A DNA stretch of 64,000 bases. Origin: Neelides folsomi (lineage: Eukaryota; Arthropoda; Collembola; Neelipleona; Neelidae). The stretch lies in assembly GCA_034687125.1 (NCBI GenBank), contig JAQGBZ010000033.1, forward strand, positions 281,862 to 345,861. The letters are read 5' to 3'. Position numbers and translations under genes: made by a program. The stretch's first letter is position 1, and each line of letters opens with the position of its first letter. The notes beneath the pieces are model-generated. The model had not been told where the DNA came from and searched no databases. It saw nothing but the letters and a program-made list of their open reading frames with translations. Positions 25,801-36,482 of the stretch are shown piece after piece.

Positions 25801-26621
25801 CGTCCGTGACTGCTTTGATGGCAGTGATGAAGTTGGGTGCGAGTGTGAATTTGCATGTCCTTGTGAAGGTGAGATTTTACTCTTTGGAATATGTAACAAT
25901 AAAAATTGATGAATTACCATTTATCATGGAAGAATAATGTAAACATTTTTTAAAAAAACAGGAGGCGAATGTCGACAAAGATGCTTAAGCAAAGAAGCTC
26001 TTTGCGATGGAATTGAAGATTGCCCATCAGGTTGGGATGAACTTTCATGCGAACTTCCAATTCCTATTGATTCATCGACGTCAACGCTTACCACCATCAT
26101 TACACCGCTACTTATTGTGTTCGCGGCCCTGATCGGAGTCGCCATTTGGTATTGTTTAAGAACTAAGTCGGTGGGATCCATAGAAGATTCCTCTGATCCG
26201 CTCAATCCTCCAACTACAAATATGACGACAGTTAATACTTCAGGTAAGAACTATTATTTCAATCAATCAAATACTTGATTTACTTTCAATATATTAAAAT
26301 GAAGTTTTTTTCAATAAATTATTAAATTTTTATTATTTTATAGAAACGCTTTTCCATCCACCATCATCATCGATTGGTTCATCCCCATATTGTGAGCTTC
26401 TCGTCCCTCACCCGTCACCGGCCACGGAAGTGAGATCCTATTGCTGCCACGGGAATTACGCTATGTCGTACTACAAAGGAGCACCGCCTCCCACGCCTTG
26501 CTCTACTGATGTCTGTGATAACTCCGACATTTACACCTTCGCCCCTCCCCCGTCCCCCCACACGTCGTCTCCAAACTCGACGATCCGATCTCCACATCCT
26601 CCACCCCCATCCCCCACTTGA
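19815..26621 (+). CDS. LRP6: Arrow/LRP5/6-type Wnt co-receptor
   Basis: Single-pass Wnt co-receptor that pairs with Frizzled and, once phosphorylated, recruits Axin. Nineteen exons: 19815-19863, 20409-20608, 20742-20935, 21014-21086, 21221-21432, 21511-21944, 22030-22184, 22267-22370, 22479-22605, 22725-23031, 23111-23355, 23434-23616, 23844-24098, 24287-24907, 24983-25266, 25349-25478, 25607-25868, 25962-26243, 26344-26621; 1464 aa (human 1613). Signal peptide [17 protein letters not shown]. Four YWTD propellers, each followed by an EGF-like module (for example [14 protein letters not shown]). Two LDLa modules at about 1232-1308 (CFDGSDE, CPSGWDE). Membrane helix at about 1322-1344. The tail has four PPPSP-like motifs: [29 protein letters not shown] and a terminal PPPPSPT. 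Insects have one such gene (arrow), so LRP5 and LRP6 cannot be told apart here. Confidence 0.95.
24152..24254. mobile_element. Palindromic MITE-like element in an LRP6 intron
   Basis: Terminal inverted repeats of about 26 bp begin TACCGTTATTGTTCGA and end with the complement; the arms differ at one base. The centre has repeated AATAAGAGCC units and a run of C. Length is about 103 bp with TA at both ends, consistent with a TA-target non-autonomous element. It lies in the 24099-24286 intron, in no coding exon. Confidence 0.7.
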
Positions 26622-27233
26622 CCTTTTGATCTTCTCGACTCTTTTCATTGTTGTATTTTACAAATAAATATTTTACTCATTCAACTTTTAAACCATTTGA
26701 TATATCTCATATACCAGCATAATCTACATAAAAAAGCAATAAGTATTGAAATAATTAAACATTAATACTATACAATGCATTTTGAAAGACAAAGAGAGAA
26801 AATACAAAGTATAGGCATTTAACGTGTAGACGTTCATTGCATTGCACACACGTTCCTTTGATGCATTTTTTACTGTTTACATTTAACATGAGTTTAAATT
26901 TGGCGCACTTGACTCCGCGAAAAGTAAATCCAGCCACGTCGGCAGCTGACGTGAATTTCCTATTCCTTATCAATCCGTCAAAAAATTGTTAAATATTTCC
27001 AATTAAATACCTTATATTTAACTTCAATTAGGAGTTTTTATAATATTTAATTGAAATATTGAATGCAGAGGATTTATTAGTAAAAGTTCCAAAGACCCAA
27101 TTTAAGATTTCACAAACTTTCCGATTTTCTAAAATTGTTACATCAATACATTCGGATTTGCACCTTATTTCGTCGAAAAAAATGAGAAAGTAAATTCATT
27201 CCTAATTAATCCGAATTAAGACAATTTAGAACA
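26622..27233. other. Spacer between LRP6 and SEC31
   Basis: About 610 bases between two plus-strand genes. Contains the LRP6 poly(A) signal and presumably the SEC31 promoter. A minus-strand open frame at 26755-26973 shows no family signal and is not annotated. Confidence 0.5.
26664..26669 (+). terminator. Polyadenylation signal of LRP6
   Basis: AATAAA 43 bases after the LRP6 stop codon, the expected place for a short 3' UTR. Confidence 0.6.
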
Positions 27234-30200
27234 ATGAAGTTAAAAGAAGTTGATCGTACGGCAAACATTGCCTGGTCCCCAAACGATGTCTACCCGATTT
27301 ATCTGGCAACCGGAACTGCTGCTCAGCAGTTGGACAGTTCCTTCAGCACGTCAGCGACCCTTGAACTCTACGAATTCGATGTCAATACTCAGGGTCTTGA
27401 CATGCCAATTAAAGCATCAGTTTCTTGCGAAAGCAGGTATGAACATTATAGTTTTCTAATATGCTATTTTTTTCTATTCTATTTAATTATTATTTTATTT
27501 TTACTATTATTTATGTTAGAATAATTAACTTAAATGACGTTTTGTAATAGGTTCTTTAAATTGGTTTGGGGCTCTCATGACATTGGATCGGAAAAGGACG
27601 TCAATTATCCCTCAGGAGTAATCGTTAGCGGATGTGAAGGTGGTCTTATGCAAGTGTTTGATGCTGCCAAAATATTCACACAACCTGACGATGCAATCAT
27701 TTTAACGAAAACGAAACATACTGGAGCAGTCAGATCTTTAGATTTCAACCCATTTAGAGTAAACATTGGAGCATAAAATTTTGAATTTGATAAAGTCATT
27801 ACATAATATAATATTTTATCTTTATCATTAAATAAATATATTCTTTTAGTCTTATTTGGTGGCTTCCGGAGCATCAGACTCTGAAATATTTATTTGGGAT
27901 CTTAACAATCCCAAAACTCCAATGTCTCCCGGAAATCGAGCTCAACCTCCTGACGATGTCACTCATTTAGCTTGGAATAAGCAAGGTGATTACTTTTGTC
28001 GACTTTTATAATAATATTGATTTGTCCTCTTACAAAGTATTGCAGTATGCAACCAATCGATTACGTACAATTAAGAGAACAATTAAATTGATTATTTTAT
28101 TTATTTATTCATAGTTGAACACATTTTGGCATCAACATTCTCATCTCGCTGTGTAGTTTGGGACTTGAGGAAAAATGAACCGATTATTAAATTATCTGAC
28201 AATTCAAAGGTGAGAATGGAGAAATAATAATAATAACTCAATACTCTAATATGTATAGCATGCCTAAATGCCTATACATAATTCACACTTTTCACTTCAT
28301 AATTAATTTAACTATCTCAACAATAAAAATTTATCTGATTAGATTCAATATAAAGTTGTTGAATGGCATCCATCCGTTGCAACCCAAATGTGCCTTGCTT
28401 CTGAAAGCGATTCAAATCCTGTGATTCAGTTATGGGATCTTCGGTATGCAACAGCTCCGTTGAAGGTATTATCTGGTCACGAGAGAGGAGTTCTTGGACT
28501 CTCGTGGTGTACTCGAGACCCAGAGATTCTCATCTCTTGTGGAAGGGACAGTCGACTCCTCTGTTGGAATCCAAACTATCAACATCCAGGCTATGAACTT
28601 CTGGCTGAAATTCCAACAACTACCAATTGGACCTTTGATGTTTCTATTTGTCCAAGAAATCCATTAGCTGTGGCTTCTGCAAGTTTTGATGGCAGAGTCA
28701 GCGTTTTCGGACTTGGTGGAGGAGTCCAAACTGAACCAGTTTCAAGCTCTAAGCTGGCTGATAGTTTCCCTGGTATGGACATGAGTATGGGACAGACTCC
28801 TGTGCCAACTCAAAAACCTGCTGTTGTTCAATTGAGAGACGCACCAAAATGGCTTAAAAGACCTTTCGGAGCTTCATTTGTTGTAAGTTTAAATTGGAAT
28901 AAATTAAATTACAAATAATACGATTGTTAAATAATGTTTTGTGAGCATTTTTCTATTAAAAATATTTATTTTTGATTAGTTTGGAGGAAAGCTCGTGAAG
29001 TTTGAAAATAGTAAATTGCAGGCTCAAACCCAACAAGGAGATCAAACAATCGAAAAACGGCTCGTCACAATTTCACAAGTAGTTACTGAACCAAAGTTTT
29101 TGGAAAGTTCAAAGAAACTTGAAACTGCTCTTGAATCTGGAGATTTGTGCAATTATTGCGAAGAGAAAGTGAGTTGAAGTTACTTATGCAGAATCAAATA
29201 ATTAAGTGTGTCGTTCAATTTTAATTGAATTTAATGCTTATTTTGCTTTTAAGGCTGCGGAAACGAGTGATCCTAGTGAAATGGAAATATGGAAATTTCT
29301 CCAAGCGAGTTTCTCCGAAGAACCCAGAAAGAATTTTGTTTCTCTTCTTGGATTTGACAATGAAGAAATTCAAAATAAGGTATGTGTTTTGAAGACATTC
29401 CCTTTTATTTACTTTTCAATTATCTATTTGATTGAAATTGAATGAATGCATGTAGCTATTAATTTAGAAATTCTTAATACTTTTAAATAAATATTTCATA
29501 TAAAGATTGGCGCTAAAGTTGGACAATCAGACGAGACGATCGAAACCAATAGTCTTGCGGATAGTTTTAGTAATCTTGGAAAAGAGGTATTTCAAATCAT
29601 CAATTTATGATCAATTATTTCTATTTGTCAACATTTTAAAACATTCTTTGATTCATAGGGACACGATGGCACTGGTGGAATTTCGTTTGATTTTCTAAGT
29701 CCAGATAAGAAAACTCCTTCTGGTTTGATAACCCCTGATCCTGACCGTCTTTTCCATATTCCAACTGATGAATGTAAGCTCTTCTAAATGTCAAAATGGT
29801 TTAACTTACTAATAGCTTCTGTATTAATTTCAGCAACTGAAGGGCTGTTGAATCAAGCTCTTTTGTCTGGGAACATTGACCAAGCCGTTGAATTGTGCCT
29901 TGAAGATAGTCGATGGGCAGATGCTTTACTTTTGGCTTCTATCGGAAGTCCAGAATTAATGCGAAAAGCTCAAATTAAGTATTTTCAGGTAATTCTACGT
30001 CAAGAACAAATACCATACCATAAATAATTTTATCTTAAAATAAGATTTCATTGTTTGATTAGAGAATAATTTTGTGATATTTTTTAAAGAGGTGTGAAAA
30101 CGAAGCTTCGAATATGATTCGTGCTGTTGTAACAAGAGACCTTCAGAGATTAGTTGAACGGTGTGAGTTATCGTGTTGGAAAGAAGCTTTAGCAACTTTA

Positions 30201-33008
30201 TTGACATATGCCGAGGAACCCGAATTTCTTTATCTTGCTGGTAAATTCTTGAATTTGATTTAAGTTTTACTTTTTAAAATTAATTTTTATATCAAGAATG
30301 AAATCTAATTTTTATTATCTTTGCTAATGACAGAAGTTCTTGGGAAACGACTTGAAGCGAGTAGAAAGGAGGATTTGAAGCAAAGTGCTCTGCTTGTTTA
30401 TGTCACCTCTGGAAATCTCAATCGTCTAGTCGAATCCTGGGCAGATGAGAAGAACGAAAATATGGAGACGCCTGCTGGGCTTCAGGTTATTTAACTTTTA
30501 ATTAATCGTTATTATTCGAATAAATTATAATTCATTAATTAATAAAATTAACGTCCATATTCAAAGATGATTAAAATGCTTAATTTTTATTTATTTTTAG
30601 GAGGTAGTTGAAAAAGTGATGGTACTAAAGAAAGCTGCTGAAGTGAGAGGAGGAAAAGCTTCTGGGATTTCATCTGGTCCACTAGCCACGAAACTTGTTG
30701 AATACTCGAGCCTACTGGCATCACAAGGATACTTGCAACCGGCCCTCAATTATCTTGGAGAAGGAAATGACCCTTCAATGAATTACTTGAGGGAGCGACT
30801 TCAGTACGCTTTGGGATATGCTAAACCAGGAAGAGCTCCAAGAAGCCGAGACGTTTCAATCAATGAGCCAATGGGTCAAATGAAGCGTCCTTCCTATCCA
30901 TCAGCAGGATCTGTAAATAACAGCGCAATTCCATTTAGGAGATATTCTGGGAATGAACCTCAACAGAGCCAATTCCCATTACAATCCCAACAGCCATCAA
31001 TGTACAATCCTCCAGTTGCACCTCCACCTGCAGCTCAAGGTCCTCCTCATCAAGCACAGGTTGGATTTCCGACAAGAACGCCTTCAGTTCCGTCGGTGCC
31101 ATCGTTTGTACCTTCTGCTCCACCACAAACAACAGTTGCTCCACAGCAGATGCAATTCCCAGGACACACCCATGGATGGAATGATCCTCCATTGTTGAGC
31201 AAAGCCAAGCCAAAGGCTGCTGTAAATCCATCCTCTGCATTGGATCCAATAACGCATCCTATTTTTGGAGCAGCTCCTCCACCAGAACAACCTGCGCCAC
31301 CACTTCAATCTGGAATGGGTTATGGTCATGGGGTAAGAATTTAAATTATTAAAATTGTTGTGTTAAAATCAGAATAAGATTCAATAATTTGATTTTAATA
31401 ATTTTTTCAATTTAGGATCCTTATCCACGACAAACGACAGCTGCTCCTCCACCAGCTTTGTATCCAACTCTTCCACAACCTTATGGACAACAGCAAGGAC
31501 AAGGACAATTTGGCCAGTCTGGTCAATTCCAAATGGGAGGACAACAAAGTTCATTTGGACAGAATTCAGCTTACAATCCACAATCTGGAATGCATCAAGG
31601 ACCACCCGGACCACCACCACAAACTTCTCCCTATAATCATTCATCCGGGATGCATCAAGGACCACCTGGACCACCACCAGTTGGTCCACCACCAACTGGA
31701 CCGCCGCCTTCCACTCCTTATACATTTGGTGGACAGCAGAAATCAGGAGGAATGGGAAGTCAGGCTCCAATGACATTTAATCAAAATCCCATTTCGCATG
31801 TAACTCCACTTGATTCGTTTTCTGCATTTAATCCTGCGCCAATGGGACAGCCGACGACTTGTCCATTTCCCCCACCACCAAGTTCAGCTGTTGGTCCACC
31901 ACCTCAAAAGACATCTGTTCCTCCTTCATTTTCCTCCCAGCCTGGAAATACGTTGCCACCAAGGAAAATTTCGCCTCCTTCGATGGGTCCAAGTGGAATT
32001 CCACCTCCAATGGCTAGCGGTCCTCCGCCTGTTCAAGGATTTCCCCCTTCACAAGGAATAAATCCAGTTTCAGGACAAATTCGCCCTTCACCAACAGGGA
32101 CACCAAATCAACCTTTCGGCATGGCACCACCACCCATGGATGGACATTCACCACTTCCACCACCAATGGTCGTCACTCCTCTTCCTCAAAGTCCACCTAG
32201 TGCAGGGCCTCCTTTAGCTTCATCTGGAAATATTCCATCTTCACAGGGTCATTCGCAGCAGCAAACATCGCAAAATCAATATTTGCCAATGGGAGGTCCA
32301 ACAATGGCTCAACCTCCATCTTTCCCCCCATCTGGTCATGCCATGGCTCCTCCGATGTTTTCACCATCCGCTGTTCCTGTTTCAATGATGAACAACCCGA
32401 CCTTCCCACCTCCTAATGTATCAGGAAGTGGAATCCAGACAATGAGCGGTGGAGGAAATCATTCAGTTTCATCAGGGATGAGTTCTCATGGACCACCAGG
32501 AGGACCTCCGATGAATTCATATGTGCCGAATTTGCAAAATGATTTATATGCTGGAGGTCTTCCTTCAATGGGAATTTCGAATGGGGTTCCATCGGGAGGA
32601 ACTTCCATTTCAGAAAGAGCTAATTTGATCAGACAAGCTAAGGAGGTAGCTCCGCCGAAACATAAAGGTCCTATTCCTGAAGAGCACAAGGAACTTGTGG
32701 AGGTTCTCGAAAGACTTCGAAGTGAATGTTGCTCTTTTGCGTCTCTCCCTCAAATGAAGAGGAAATTGGAGGATGTGGCGAGGAAGATTGAAGTGTTTGA
32801 AGACAAGTTGAGGGAAGGAAGTCTCTCGACAAATACGATCAACGGTCTCCACTCGATGGTGGACGCATTAAAGAGGAAAGACTACCCGGGAGCTCTTGCT
32901 GTTCATACACAACTGGTGACGGCGGGGAATTTCTCTGAAATTTCCAGTTTCCTTCCAGCAATTAAAGTCCTTGTGCAAAGTGCCACTCAATTGGGAGTTT
33001 ACCTTTAA
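27234..33008 (+). CDS. SEC31: SEC31, COPII outer-coat subunit
   Basis: Forms, with SEC13, the outer cage of COPII vesicles leaving ER exit sites. Fourteen exons: 27234-27436, 27551-27758, 27850-27985, 28115-28209, 28343-28882, 28980-29168, 29254-29379, 29506-29586, 29659-29773, 29834-29988, 30090-30240, 30334-30485, 30601-31332, 31416-33008; 1491 aa in one frame (human SEC31A about 1220). The N-terminal WD40 propeller (about 1-340) starts MKLKEVDRTANIAWSP and includes VIQLWDLRYATAPLKVLSGH and ILISCGRDSRLLCWNP. An alpha-solenoid (ACE1) follows, with ALLSGNIDQAVELCLEDSRW and ADALLLASIGSPEL. About 550 residues of Pro/Gln/Gly-rich low-complexity sequence follow, the region that binds SEC23-SAR1 in the family. 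The C-terminal helical domain (HKGPIPEEHKELVEVLERL) closes it. The extra length sits in the Pro-rich part. Confidence 0.94.
31584..31682 (+). repeat. Duplicated Pro-rich unit in SEC31
   Basis: Two copies about 60 bp apart encode SGMHQGPPGPPP, a local duplication within the last exon, followed by further PPPTGPP-type runs. Confidence 0.75.
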
Positions 33009-34104
33009 ATTACATGCATGTTGGTGTAGATGAATTGGATGATGATTTATTATTATATATTTATTTCTTTCAAAGATAGAGTCACTCTTATCTTTTGCAA
33101 ATTATGAATTTACAATGAAATAATATAATTATGTGTAATTAATCAATTATTTAATATAATAAGCATTGTATGTTACAGATATAACTTATAATGCTTAGGT
33201 ATACAAGTAAATATGAGTAAATCACTAAAAATCAAGTTGGGATTATGATATGAAAGAATTTAGATAATATCTAAATATCTTTAAATAAATTGTTAATTTT
33301 ATTTAAACTAAATAGCTGAATAAAATATGTAGTTTACACAAAATATTTACCACTCAATTTATTTCTGAGAATATCAGATGTAAAGCTTGGCAAAGTTGAA
33401 GTTTTGCAAAGAATTGTTCATTCATGGAGAAAAGGGATATACTCTACAAGATATGTTTTCGGATATTGTAATTTTCATCATAAACCTCTTATTATGTCAT
33501 GAATTCTGAGATTCGAGATTTAATAGGAGTGAACACACTTAAAGTTAGCTAAATAATTCAATAATTGTAAATTGGGGAAATGCATTTTGAGAAGTTTTTG
33601 GCTCAGGGCAGGGGTTGAATGATATATGAAAGAGAACCGTATCTCATCTCTGCCGAGTTCTCTCACACATCATTTGTTTTGGTAGGCGGAAAACCTTGGG
33701 CTATTCAGAGATCTGACGTCTGACGTGGAGAAGTGCAGATGCACGTCGGCTAATTATTAGCTGAAATGAGAGATTTAAAAGGAAAAATGAAAAATTGCCA
33801 TCTGCCTAATCCCACTTCCAATTTAACTTATTTGTGTTCTCTATCATGAGAGTGTCTCTCACTCCGAAATCAGTTGTTATATTTTATTTGAAATAGAATG
33901 GTAAGTCGTTGTTAAAAAGTTTTATTTTACATTTTATGTTCAATTTCAATTATATATTTAAAATTGTCTAAAAAACGTCTCATTGAAATTTTCAGATTTA
34001 TCCTCACAAGATGATTTTGTGAAAATATCTTTTGTCCACATTTTTCAACTTTAATTTAATTTAGTTGTGATTATTTTCCGAGTCGAAATATTGAGTTTTT
34101 ATAA
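33009..34104. other. Spacer and probable promoter/5' UTR of the MFSD9-like gene
   Basis: Mostly AT-rich. The 33600-33900 part is less AT-rich and holds two tandem TGACGT units. An AATG followed by GTAAGTC near 33897-33907 looks like the donor of a non-coding first exon. No coding exon recognised. Confidence 0.5.
33714..33728. promoter_or_regulatory. Tandem ATF/CREB-type half-sites
   Basis: Two TGACGT units eight bases apart (TGACGTCTGACGTGG) about 380 bases upstream of the MFSD9-like start. The first TGACGTC is close to the palindromic CRE. Functional use is inferred from the motif alone. Confidence 0.4.
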
Positions 34105-35939
34105 ATGAATTTTTTTGGGAGTACTGCCTCAAAGAGGGGGATTTATTCTATCTATCTCGTTGCATTCATTGTAAGTTGATTTATTCATTATTAAAATATT
34201 TTACTTTTTAAAGATTGCCAATTTAATATCTATTTTGCATTGATTTTGATTTGAATAGGATTTATTCGGTGTCAGTCTATTTTTACCTTTAATATCAAGA
34301 GAAATCAGAGATTTGGGTGCTTCGCCGTTATTGATTGGAATTGTCAGTTCAGTTTATGGAGCAATTCAATTGTTCTCGAGTCCTATTATTGTACGTAATT
34401 ATATTTTGATATAAAAATATTATTTTGTATTATTATTACGATTGTACAATGTACTGATATTTGGATATTTAGGGAGGCATAAGTGACCGATATGGACGAA
34501 GAATAGTACTAATGGTCACGATACTGTCCACTTCCGCTGCTTATGTTTTACAAGGATCTGCTACAAATCTTATAATTCTCCTTATAGCAAGAAGTATAGC
34601 AGGTTCGGATTTTTGCCTATACAATTTTTAACCTTGTTTTTTAATGATAAAACTGATTAAATATTAAACAATTGTTGAGTTTTATTTCTCATTGTAATTT
34701 TAGGAGTGTTCAAGCATACTCAAACTCTTGCCAAAGCCTGCCTTGCCGAAATTTCTCCAAATGAAAAATCATATACGATTGGAAATTTTAATGCATTTGG
34801 CAGCATGGGATTCATTGTTGGTCCAGCAATCGGTGGACATCTTATGTCATATGAAGGGGGCTTTCGAAATACATGTTTTCTTTCAGCCTTAGCTTTCCTT
34901 GTAAATTCTGGTAATTAAAGCCTTTACGATATATTTATCTGTAAGTATTAATTTACCATTAATTTTATTTTAAAGTGACTTTAATTTATTTGATTTTGAT
35001 CCAGTTATCATCATAATGTTTGTTCCTGAAACTGTTTCAAGGGATTCTAAGTCGAATGGAGATTATAAGAGGCTAGGTCAAGGAAAACAAAGAGAAGAAG
35101 ACTGTTGTAATTCATTTCGAAAATTGGGAGGAATGTCCACTAGGACACTTATTTCCATTCTCCTTCTACGATTCGTCTTTTCATTTGCAACTCTCGTGAG
35201 CAGAGCAAACTTACCGTTGATTTTAGAAGCAAAATATTCAGCTTCTCTTATCTCACAAGGATATTTAAGCTCGCTTCAAGGTTTACACATTTTAAATGGA
35301 TTATTTTAAATAAATATATAACAAAATGAGGTTTACTTATAAAAAGAAAATTAAATATTTAATTTAGCTTTAATAAGCACAATTGCCGGCTTTGCACTTG
35401 GACCATTAGTTGCAAAAATTTACAAGGAAAAGAGTAGAAAAATTGTTTTGCATGGAGCAACTATCCAAATGGTATAAAATCTGGATCCATTATATGAAAT
35501 GTACCATATACTTAGTATTACAATATACTATATTTAATCAAATCTGTATTTAGAAATTTTATGATTTTGTTTTATCTATTTTTGTCAGATATCTCTTATG
35601 TGCCTTTACGTCTCTCCTTCCTACGAACTTGCAGGGTTGTCATTGCTCATTCTCAGTGCTTCAAATCCGTTTCTTCGTCTCGGGATCACGACGCTTTCAC
35701 TTGACGTCGGAGACTCAAATGATCCAGGTGCAATTTTAGGATTAGGACAAACTTCTTCGTCTTCCAGTCGGATGATCGCTCCAATGGCAGCAGGATTTGC
35801 CTTTACTTTCTCAAACGATGGGCCAGTGGCATTAGGAGCAATCGCTGCCTCCGTTGGTTTCATCACTACGTTAACTTATGTACGCGAACATGTGAAGCTG
35901 ATTGGATCTCCGTATGTGCTCAAAAATAAAATAAAATAA
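34105..35939 (+). CDS. MFSD9: Major facilitator superfamily transporter, MFSD9-like
   Basis: Twelve-helix-type MFS membrane transporter; substrate unknown. Exons 34105-34170, 34259-34390, 34473-34602, 34704-34910, 35005-35280, 35368-35471 and 35589-35939 give 421 aa in one frame. The first helix reads [20 protein letters not shown], close to the MFSD9 first helix (AFLDLFGVS). Motif A between helices 2 and 3 is intact ([10 protein letters not shown]). The block [20 protein letters not shown] matches the MFSD9 family block with its FKHT signature. [12 protein letters not shown] is the motif C-like glycine-rich helix 5. A charged loop ([18 protein letters not shown]) separates the halves. A weaker alternative is MFSD10/TETRAN-type; FKHT and the first helix favour MFSD9. 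Confidence 0.85.
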
Positions 35940-36482
35940 TGCTTTATTTAAAGGTTCTTATTTACTTATATGAATAGATGAAATGTGTGACGCTATTGAT
36001 AACCTTTACATATTGTTATAGATTGTACTACAGTTAGTTGCGTCCTAGCTCCTAAAAGTAACATGCATGTACCTGCCAGAAAAGTTGAATGTTTTTAAAG
36101 CTTTAAAAAGTTTATTGTTCTAAAATATTTAATAAAATTAGCGACTTAATGTGATTAAAATAACAATAAGTATATGAAAGACAACAAAGAATACATTTTT
36201 ACAAAAATAAATAAAACTTTTAAACAAAAATATACAAAAGTTATGGTTGGGATATTTTTAACAGAGTAATCATATGTACAGCCCGTTTACTTTGTAGTGT
36301 TCCTTTTTAAATTCCTAGTAATACCACTATAATACTACTTCCTTAGTTATTAGAAATTCAAAAAAGAACACTACAAAGTAAATGGGCTGTACCTATATCA
36401 TATTACATATTGAAAAATTATTATTTAAGGACTGCCAATAAACCAAAGTGCTCCATTCCATGACCTTCATGTGAGCTGCATT
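35940..36482. other. Convergent spacer with a MITE
   Basis: AT-rich region between the convergent MFSD9-like and gustatory receptor genes. Apart from the palindromic element at 36277-36391, nothing was recognised. Confidence 0.55.
36277..36391. mobile_element. Palindromic MITE-like element, about 115 bp
   Basis: Near-perfect inverted repeat of about 38 bp arms beginning TACAGCCCGTTTACTTTGTA and ending TACAAAGTAAATGGGCTGTA. The short unique centre is about 35 bp. Flanking TA fits a TA target site. No coding capacity. Confidence 0.75.

Noticed and set aside
26755-26973. 72-aa minus frame with several cysteines
   Set aside because: Cysteine spacing fits no known finger; lies in the spacer between LRP6 and SEC31 and lacks splice context.
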